From DASVHS01 sp038244815 (GTDB lineage Bacteria > Acidobacteriota > Thermoanaerobaculia > Gp7-AA8), in NCBI GenBank assembly GCA_038244815.1, contig JBBRTB010000003.1:124001-188000 (forward strand): a DNA stretch of 64,000 bases. Reading direction: 5' to 3'. The notes under the pieces were generated by a model that saw nothing but the letters and a program-made list of their open reading frames with translations, searched no databases and was not told the DNA's origin. Shown here piece after piece: positions 58,619 through 64,000 of this stretch. Position numbers and translations under genes: made by a program. Every line of letters begins with the position of its first letter. The stretch's first letter is position 1.

Positions 58619-59206
58619 TCACATCTGCTCCCAGCGCCTGCGCAGCGGGTCGTAGCGCAGGGTCCGCACGCGCGCCGATCCGCCGAAGATTCGTACCGCG
58701 TACGCCAGCCCCGCCGCATCGGCGAGGTAGATCGTTCCCGGGGTGGACTCGCCGAGCGGCGAGAACGAGCAGATCGTGGACGTGCCGAACCGCACCGGTG
58801 AGGCGCCGGGCGGCATGGCCGCGCCGCCGGGATCGACTCTGACGGAGTCGGGGATCGAGATCGACGCCAGCTCGCGTCCGCGGATCATCGAAAGCGGTCC
58901 GCTGACACGGCGATCGATCCCCTTCCGGATGTCGTCGTTGCGCACGCCGTCACCGTCCCCGTCGTCGTAGATCGTGTACTGCCAGTCATACGCGCCGCGC
59001 GTGAACTTGACGCCGGCGTTCGCACCGCGCGCGATGGCACGCGACCGGGCCAGGCGAAAGATCGAATGAATCTCTCTCGCCGCCGCTCCGACCGCCGCAC
59101 GGCGCCGGAGCGATTGCCATTGCGGTACGGCGATGGCGGTCGTCAGTCCGATGATGGCGATGGCGATGAGGAGATCGATGAGAGTGAAGCCTTTTTCGCT
59201 GCGCAC
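58619..59206 (-). CDS. Type IV pilin-like protein (GspH/FimT pseudopilin)
   Basis: This 195-aa protein starts at GTG 59206 behind AAAGGAG. The prepilin site is SEKG|FTLIDLLIAIAIIGLT; the residue at +5 is Asp rather than the usual Glu. A hydrophobic helix of about 20 residues and a GspH-type globular domain follow (AVPQWQSLRRRAAVGAAARE, YDDGDGDGVRNDDI calcium-like loop). It is likely a minor pilin for type IV pili or type II secretion. Other pilus genes are not in the window. Confidence 0.88.
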   Translation of the reverse strand: MRSEKGFTLIDLLIAIAIIGLTTAIAVPQWQSLRRRAAVGAAAREIHSIFRLARSRAIARGANAGVKFTRGAYDWQYTIYDDGDGDGVRNDDIRKGIDRRVSGPLSMIRGRELASISIPDSVRVDPGGAAMPPGASPVRFGTSTICSFSPLGESTPGTIYLADAAGLAYAVRIFGGSARVRTLRYDPLRRRWEQM

Positions 59207-59225
59207 GCTTGCTCCTTTCGTGATC

Positions 59226-59307
59226 GGGTTGTTCGGGTTGCCGGGTTGCCGGGTTGCTACGTCGCCGGGTCGAACAACCTGGCAACCTGGCAACCCGGCA
59301 ACCCGTT
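59226..59307. repeat. Inverted GGGTTGCC octad hairpin
   Basis: The left arm holds three tandem units (GTTCGGGTTGCCGGGTTGCC and on). The right arm holds the inverse (GGCAACCTGGCAACCCGGCA). A loop of about 15 bases separates them. It lies directly upstream of the pseudopilin gene. Confidence 0.85.
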
Positions 59308-59313
59308 GGAAGG

Positions 59314-59339
59314 GGGTGCCGTCCTCGCGGACGGCACCC
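59314..59339 (-). terminator. GC hairpin after the comEA-like gene
   Basis: A perfect 11-bp stem GGGTGCCGTCC/GGACGGCACCC with TCGC loop lies 17 bases past the stop. It lacks a T-run, so its role as a terminator is uncertain. Confidence 0.5.
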
Positions 59340-59355
59340 GTGGGGTGGGCGGCGT

Positions 59356-59739
59356 CTACTTCGACGCCGTGTTGGTGGGCTGTGAACGGCGGCTCGTTTT
59401 CGCCCGAGCCTTGCGCGGGGCCTGCACCTTCGAGGTCAGAGTGGTCTTTCCCTCGAGCGTGATGTAGGGGCTCAGGCGCTCGAACGTCTTCTGACCGAAT
59501 CCCTTCACCTGCATGAGATCCGTGGCCTTGGCGAACGCTCCGTGCTGGTTGCGGTACTCGATGACGCGCTGCGCGGCCTTCGCGCCGACGCGCGGAAGCA
59601 GCGAGAGCTGCCCGGCGTCAGCCGAGTTGATGTTGACGACGCCCGCGGGCGCGCTGACCTGCGCGTCGGCGGCAAAGGCGCTGGCGCACATCGTGGCGAT
59701 GATGACTGCGAGAAACAACATGGTTTGGGACTTCCGCAT
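59356..59739 (-). CDS. ComEA-like secreted helix-hairpin-helix protein
   Basis: This 127-aa protein from ATG 59739 follows AAAAGGAG. The signal peptide is MRKSQTMLFLAVIIATMCAS to AFA. One HhH pair is VVNINSADAGQLSLLPRVGA then KAAQRVIEYRNQHGAF, with a second KGFGQKTFERLSPYI, and a basic Thr/Lys/Arg tail (APRKARAKTSRRS). ComEA binds double-stranded DNA during uptake, here in the periplasm. It lies upstream of the pseudopilin gene on the same strand, consistent with a DNA uptake link. Confidence 0.88.
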   Translation of the reverse strand: MRKSQTMLFLAVIIATMCASAFAADAQVSAPAGVVNINSADAGQLSLLPRVGAKAAQRVIEYRNQHGAFAKATDLMQVKGFGQKTFERLSPYITLEGKTTLTSKVQAPRKARAKTSRRSQPTNTASK

Positions 59740-60074
59740 GGGTCTTGTTCTCCTTTTCGTTTGTTTGTTTGTTGTTGGTTGGTTTCGTTGCTGTTGTTTT
59801 TGGCTGACCACACTTGACCTTTGTCTTCTCTTTCCGTCGTGAGCTCTCTTTTCCGCATCACCTCCTTTCGCGGCACACCATCGCAAGCGGCAGCCCATGG
59901 CCACGAAAACTGGAAGTGATTGAAAACAGAGACGGTTCCGCGCGGAGGCGCTCCGGCTCGATGTCAAGAATTTTTGCGCGGCCCGATCGACGAGCGGAGA
60001 TCGAGCCTCCAATCTCCCATCTCGAATCCCCAGCCTCGGCGAGAGACCGTTTGCTATACTCGACGGCGGCGCCG
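59740..60074. other. 335-base divergent gap between comEA-like and clpX-like genes
   Basis: On the minus strand the first 60 bases form an A/C-rich unstructured leader with AAAC tandem repeats (59759-59790). The rest contains no gene I can support. TATACT at 60055-60060 is a likely -10 for the clpX-like gene, 14 bases before its ATG. Confidence 0.5.
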
Positions 60075-61115
60075 ATGAAGGAAAAGCGTGAGACTTATCG
60101 CTTTCTGCACGTCACGCCCCGGCGGATCTTCGAGCAGCTCGATCAGTACGTGATTGGCCAGCGCCACGCCAAAGAAGTCCTGGCCATCGCCGCGTACAAC
60201 CATCTCAAGCGCATCGAGTATCTGAAGTTCGGCGGCGAGGTCTCCATCCGCAAATCGAACATCCTGATGATCGGTCCGTCCGGATGCGGCAAGACGTATC
60301 TGGCGCGCACGCTGGCGAAGATCCTCGACGTGCCGTTCGCGTACAACGACGCCACCGCGTTCACCGAGGCCGGGTATTACGGCGAGGATGTGGAGGTGGC
60401 CATCGGGCGATTGCTCTACGCCACGAACCAGAACGTCAGCGCGGCCGAGAACGGTATCGTCTTCGTCGACGAGATCGACAAGATCGCCCGGCGCTCGGGT
60501 GGCGCGCGCACCGGCGCGGGATCGCGCGACATCGGCGGCGAGGGCGTGCAGCAGGCCCTGCTCAAGATTCTGGAGGGCGAGAAGATCTTCGTACCGCTCA
60601 ACGTCACCGCGCACTGGAACAAGTACGACTACGTGGAGATCGACATCGCCAACATCCTCTTCATCTGCGCCGGCTCGTTCTCGGACATGCAAGAGCCGAA
60701 GGACGCCAGCGCCATCGGGTTCTTCAAGGAAGGCGCCGGGAGCTCACACGAGATCTCCACCGACGACCTGACGACGTACGGGTTTCTGCCCGAGCTGCTG
60801 GGCCGCCTTCCTGTCCGGGTGGAACTGGACCCGCTCAGCGCCGACGACCTCGTCTCGATCCTCACCCAGCCGCGGGAAGCCATGATTCCCGAATACCAGC
60901 GGCTCTGCGCGCTCGACCAGATCCAACTCGAGTTTTCCAGCGAAGCCCTCGGCGAGATCGCTCAGGCCGCACTGCGGCAGAAGCTCGGCGCCCGGGCCCT
61001 GCGCGCCATCCTGGAGAGAGTTCTCCATCCGATTCTCTTCGTCGCTCCCGAGCGCGCCGGCGAGCGCATCACCATCGAGCCCGAGGACGTGCGCCGGGCC
61101 ATGGTCTCGGCGTAG
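60075..61115 (+). CDS. clpX: ClpX-type AAA+ unfoldase lacking the zinc-binding domain
   Basis: This 346-aa protein has a ClpX core: YVIGQRHAKEVLAIAAYNHL, Walker A GPSGCGKT (67-74), DATAFTEAGYYGEDVE, Walker B VFVDEIDKIAR (129-139), RDIGGEGVQQALLKILEG and the ClpP-docking IGF (214-216). FLPELLGRLPVRVELDPL follows. Normal ClpX is about 420 aa and begins with a four-Cys zinc domain; here the protein begins MKEKRETYRFLHVTPRR. The IGF loop predicts that it still binds ClpP. No clpP is adjacent, so it may be a paralogue of a full-length ClpX elsewhere. Confidence 0.9.
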   Translation: MKEKRETYRFLHVTPRRIFEQLDQYVIGQRHAKEVLAIAAYNHLKRIEYLKFGGEVSIRKSNILMIGPSGCGKTYLARTLAKILDVPFAYNDATAFTEAGYYGEDVEVAIGRLLYATNQNVSAAENGIVFVDEIDKIARRSGGARTGAGSRDIGGEGVQQALLKILEGEKIFVPLNVTAHWNKYDYVEIDIANILFICAGSFSDMQEPKDASAIGFFKEGAGSSHEISTDDLTTYGFLPELLGRLPVRVELDPLSADDLVSILTQPREAMIPEYQRLCALDQIQLEFSSEALGEIAQAALRQKLGARALRAILERVLHPILFVAPERAGERITIEPEDVRRAMVSA

Positions 61116-61133
61116 GAAGCGTCGTTGCGAGTG

Positions 61134-61139
61134 TAGACT
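61134..61139 (+). promoter_or_regulatory. -10 box (TAGACT), leaderless-type
   Basis: TAGACT lies six bases before the nadK ATG and 18 bases after the clpX-like stop. Confidence 0.45.
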
Positions 61140-61145
61140 TCGCCG

Positions 61146-62006
61146 ATGCGAAGCGTCGGCATCGCCGCGAAGACCACGTCGCAACCCGCGCTCGACTACG
61201 CGAAGCAGGTGGCTGGCGATCTTCGCAAACGCGGACTCACCGTCTGCTTCGATGAGGCTACGTCCGCCGCGATCGGCGATGAAGGGCGGTGCCTGACCCG
61301 GGCCAGGCTCGGTTCGGAATCGGACCTTCTGATCACCTTCGGCGGCGACGGCACGCTCCTCTCCGTGGCCCGTCACGCCCCCGACCACGTCCCCATCCTG
61401 GGCGTGAACATGGGAACGCTCGGCTTCCTCACAGAGATCCGCGTCGAGGAGTTCCCGGTCATTCTCGAGCGCGTGCTGGAGGGCCAGTTCATCGTCGAGC
61501 CGCGCGTCACCTTCAACGTCGAGGTGTCGGGGCCGGAACGCGACGACCAGCACTGGCGCGTGCTGAACGATGTGGCCATTAACAAGAGCGCGCTGTCGCG
61601 CATCATCGCCATGCGCGTCACCGTGGCCGGCCAGTTCGTGTCGACGTTTCGCGCGGACGGATTGATCGTGTGTACCCCCACCGGATCGACGGCCTACAAC
61701 CTCTCCGCCGGCGGACCGATCGTCTATCCGACGATGGGGGCGATGGTCATCACGCCGATCTGCCCGCACATGCTGACCAACCGGCCGCTGGTGCTGCCCG
61801 ACGAGCTGGACATCGAGATCGGAATCGCCGAGCCGATCGAGGGGCAGGAAGTGTACGTGACGCTCGACGGACAGGAAGGCTTGCCGCTGACGGCCGCGGA
61901 TCGCGTGCGGGTGCGCAAATCCGAACAGCGGGTACTGCTCGTCCAGTCACCGGACAAGAACTACTTCGACGTGCTGCGGACGAAATTGAAGTGGGGTGAG
62001 GGTTGA
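61146..62006 (+). CDS. nadK: NAD kinase
   Basis: This 286-aa ATP-NAD kinase has the GGDG motif (LLITFGGDGTLLSVARHAPD, residues 66-69). It also has GVNMGTLGFLTEIRVEEFPV, LNDVAINKSALSRI, FRADGLIVCTPTGSTAYNLS and GGPIVYPTMGAMVITPICPH. It phosphorylates NAD to NADP. It follows the clpX-like gene after 30 bases, but has its own -10 box. Confidence 0.97.
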   Translation: MRSVGIAAKTTSQPALDYAKQVAGDLRKRGLTVCFDEATSAAIGDEGRCLTRARLGSESDLLITFGGDGTLLSVARHAPDHVPILGVNMGTLGFLTEIRVEEFPVILERVLEGQFIVEPRVTFNVEVSGPERDDQHWRVLNDVAINKSALSRIIAMRVTVAGQFVSTFRADGLIVCTPTGSTAYNLSAGGPIVYPTMGAMVITPICPHMLTNRPLVLPDELDIEIGIAEPIEGQEVYVTLDGQEGLPLTAADRVRVRKSEQRVLLVQSPDKNYFDVLRTKLKWGEG

Positions 62007-62025
62007 GGGCGGAGAAGACGCCGGC

Positions 62026-62691
62026 TCAATCCCTCAGAGAGCGCTCGTAATTCGAGCGGATCGAGGCCACGTACTCGCGCGTCTCGCGATAGGGAGGCAC
62101 ACCGTTGTACTTCTGGACCGCGCCCGGACCGGCGTTGTACGCGGCCAGCGCCAGATCGAGATCGCCGTTGAACGTATCGAGCAGCGTGCGCAGATACCTG
62201 GTACCGGCGAATACGTTCTGACGGGCGTCGAACACATCGGAACATCCCAGATACCGTGCCGTTGCGGGCATGAGCTGCATGACACCGCCGGCGCCGGCCG
62301 CGGAGCGGGCCTTCGGGTTGAACGCCGACTCGCGACGGGCCACCGCGGCCACCAGGCGAGGGTCGACGCCGTGCGCACGCGATGCTTCCGTGATGAGCGA
62401 CGACATGTATGGCGGCATGGACGTCTCCAGGCTGGCGTTCGAGTCGAAGAGCACCGAGCCGAAGGCGCGCGTCACCAGTCGCGGCATCGAGCGGATGCTG
62501 ACCAGCGCCTCGCGGATGTTGCCGAAGAAGCGCACCGCGGTGATCCCCACGCCGTCGTTGCTGATCACGATCCTGCCGTTGTGCTTCACCGCCGTCGTCC
62601 GCGGCAGGTCCGCGGCCACGAATTTTCTCTCGTCGGCGTGCACGAACGTCGCGGCGAGCAACGTGATCGCGATCACAGTGAATATTCTCAT
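62026..62691 (-). CDS. Lytic transglycosylase (SLT domain)
   Basis: This 221-aa secreted protein from ATG 62691 has signal MRIFTVIAITLLAATFVHA and a beta-rich SPOR-free linker. The SLT domain has HGVDPRLVAAVARRESAFNP (catalytic Glu in RRES), SAAGAGGVMQLMPATARYLG, NVFAGTRYLRTLLDTFNGDL and LALAAYNAGPGAVQKYNGVP. It cleaves peptidoglycan with 1,6-anhydro product formation. It is convergent with nadK, 19 bases apart. Confidence 0.93.
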   Translation of the reverse strand: MRIFTVIAITLLAATFVHADERKFVAADLPRTTAVKHNGRIVISNDGVGITAVRFFGNIREALVSIRSMPRLVTRAFGSVLFDSNASLETSMPPYMSSLITEASRAHGVDPRLVAAVARRESAFNPKARSAAGAGGVMQLMPATARYLGCSDVFDARQNVFAGTRYLRTLLDTFNGDLDLALAAYNAGPGAVQKYNGVPPYRETREYVASIRSNYERSLRD

Positions 62692-62738
62692 CGGTGCATG
62701 GCGAGGAACGAGGACTACTCCCCGGCCATTCCGCGAGA

Positions 62739-62744
62739 TAGGAT
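62739..62744 (+). promoter_or_regulatory. -10 box (TAGGAT), leaderless-type
   Basis: TAGGAT lies six bases before the ATG at 62751 in the divergent gap with the transglycosylase gene. Confidence 0.4.
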
Positions 62745-62750
62745 GAACGG

Positions 62751-64000
62751 ATGAGGTTACTTCGTATCTCGTTGACGGCACTCGTCGTGCTGATGGCGGG
62801 CTGCACCACCGGAAAAATGGAACAAGGCACGATCTTCACCGCTTCAACCGTTCTGGCCGGTCCGTCGCAGCTTCCCATGCGCGACGGAGCCGTATATGTG
62901 GCCGGCGGAAAGGTCCTCGAAGTGGGCCCTTCAGCCGATCTCAAACACGCGCATCCGGGTGCGCGCATCGTCGCCGCGGACGGCGCAACCATCCTTCCCG
63001 GACTCACCGACGCGCACGCGCATCTCTACGGACTCGGGTTCGCGCTCGACATCGTCGATCTCACCGGTACGGCTTCGCTCGATGAGGTGCTCGCGCGCGT
63101 GAAGGCACGGGCCGCGTCGCTCGGGCCGAACGAGTGGGTGGAGGGTCGCGGCTGGGACCAGACCGCCTGGCCGGTCAAGGAGTTCCCGACCGCGGCCGCG
63201 CTCGACGCCGCCGTCTCCGATCGTCCCGCGTGGCTCACACGTGTCGACGGGCATGCCGCGCTCGCCAATGCCGCGGCGATGCGGCTGGCCGGAATCACCT
63301 CCGCCACAGCCGATCCCGCGGGCGGACGTCTCATCCGCGACGGGCAGGGCCATCCCACCGGTGTCTTCGTCGACGCCGCGCAGGATCTCGTCGAGCGCGT
63401 CATGCCCTCACCGACGCACGAGCAGCGCAAACGGCGCGTGCTCGCCGCCGCGCGGCGCATCGCCGCCAACGGACTGACCGAGATCCACGATGCCGGAGCG
63501 GGCAGAGACACGATCCTGGCGGTGCGCGAGCTCATCGACGCGAAGCAGTTCCCCATCCGTCTCTATCAGATGATCAGCGACGAGCCGGCGCTGCTCGATG
63601 AATGGTTCAAGCGCGGTCCGATGATCGACTACGGCGGACGCTGGACCATCCGCGCGGTGAAGATGTACGCGGACGGCGCGCTCGGCAGCCGCGGCGCCGC
63701 ACTGCTGGCGCCGTACAGCGACGATCCCGGCAATACCGGACTGATCGTGTCGACGGTCGAACACATGACCGAGGACGCGCGCCGCGGCCTCGCCGCCGGC
63801 TTTCAGATGAACACGCACGCCATTGGCGACCGCGGTGTGCGCAACGTCATCGATGCCTACGAGGCCGCCGGTGTCACTCCCGCCGGGCGCTGGCGCATCG
63901 AGCACTTTCAGGTCGTGGCGCCGTCCGACTTCGCGCGCGCCGCCCGCGACGGCATCATCGCCTCGATGCAGCCGACCCACGCCACCTCCGACATGCGCTG
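62751..64000 (+). CDS. YtcJ-like amidohydrolase lipoprotein, 3' end outside window
   Basis: This is 416 codons of a gene that leaves the window. The lipobox is LTALVVLMAGC (Cys17). The amidohydrolase_3 fold has GLTDAHAHLYGLG (H-x-H metal ligands), GRGWDQTAW, VDGHAALANAAAMRLAGI, IHDAGAG, VKMYADGALGSRGAALLAPY, MNTHAIGDRGVRNVIDAYEA and RIEHFQVVAPSD. YtcJ-like enzymes hydrolyse amide or formyl bonds in imidazolone-like compounds. The exact substrate is unknown. Lipoprotein anchoring puts it in the periplasm. Confidence 0.9.
   Translation, partial: MRLLRISLTALVVLMAGCTTGKMEQGTIFTASTVLAGPSQLPMRDGAVYVAGGKVLEVGPSADLKHAHPGARIVAADGATILPGLTDAHAHLYGLGFALDIVDLTGTASLDEVLARVKARAASLGPNEWVEGRGWDQTAWPVKEFPTAAALDAAVSDRPAWLTRVDGHAALANAAAMRLAGITSATADPAGGRLIRDGQGHPTGVFVDAAQDLVERVMPSPTHEQRKRRVLAAARRIAANGLTEIHDAGAGRDTILAVRELIDAKQFPIRLYQMISDEPALLDEWFKRGPMIDYGGRWTIRAVKMYADGALGSRGAALLAPYSDDPGNTGLIVSTVEHMTEDARRGLAAGFQMNTHAIGDRGVRNVIDAYEAAGVTPAGRWRIEHFQVVAPSDFARAARDGIIASMQPTHATSDMR

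Noticed and set aside
59759..59790. AAAC tetranucleotide run before the comEA-like gene as a phase-variation tract
   Set aside because: It lies upstream of a good Shine-Dalgarno and is too short and imperfect to claim switching.

Overview
The window is a 64 kb, high-GC bacterial chromosome segment that is almost fully coding. It is most likely from an Acidobacteriota member. Support comes from the ribosomal/RNA-polymerase gene order, an RpoB with a double zinc-ribbon insert of a kind I associate with that phylum, and many small secreted or NTase gene families common there. The taxonomic call is an inference from recalled sequence character, not a database match.

Region 1 (1-17.4 kb) is accessory. 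It holds secreted Ig-like and S1/P1-like proteins, two convergent nucleotidyltransferase modules resembling toxin-antitoxin pairs, a SWIM-SNF2 helicase, a CreD-family membrane protein, an MBL-fold hydrolase and several decaying genes. The decaying genes are a twice-frameshifted metzincin-like protease, a frameshifted DUF4160 gene, a serine-hydrolase tail, and scars of an rpoC fragment and of a 64-aa small protein.

Region 2 (17.4-39.8 kb) is a continuous minus-strand information-processing block. In transcription order it reads rplM-rpsI, rpsB-tsf, pyrH-frr-ispD-ispF-gltX-pyrD-rlmB, four tRNAs (Thr-TGT, Tyr, Gly, Thr-GGT), rpmG, tRNA-Trp, secE-nusG-rplK-rplA-rplJ-rplL-rpoB-(small zinc ribbon)-rpoC. 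This is the classic thrU-tyrU-glyT-thrT...secE-nusG-rpl-rpoBC order without tuf. The junctions are invaded by short repeats: heptanucleotide arrays, inverted heptad hairpins, a REP-like dyad family and a 118-bp palindromic element inside the tRNA cluster. An aldo/keto reductase pseudogene and a tsf-tail-like scar sit between tsf and pyrH.

Region 3 (40-50.8 kb) carries folD-coaE, four tandem paralogous Thr/Ser/Met-rich lipoproteins sharing a CKKEENTN start, an alpha/beta hydrolase, a Ham1-type NTP pyrophosphatase, an anti-sigma/ECF-sigma pair with a roughly 300-nt leader, a J-domain protein, a DUF1802 protein, a COG0720 pterin enzyme with a PTPS-III-like active site, a zinc-ribbon protein with a disordered basic tail and a rhomboid-like protein lacking the catalytic residues.

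Region 4 (50.8-64 kb) has an NtrC-type regulator and a two-gene Eco57I-type methyltransferase plus SNF2-like helicase module (probable phage defence or restriction). It continues with an alkaline-phosphatase-superfamily membrane protein, a pseudopilin, a ComEA-like secreted HhH protein, a ClpX-like unfoldase without the N-terminal zinc domain, nadK, a lytic transglycosylase and a truncated YtcJ-like amidohydrolase lipoprotein.

A recurring expression signal is a TANNNT box 6-7 nt upstream of the start codon of first-in-operon genes that lack a Shine-Dalgarno sequence, which suggests frequent leaderless transcription.
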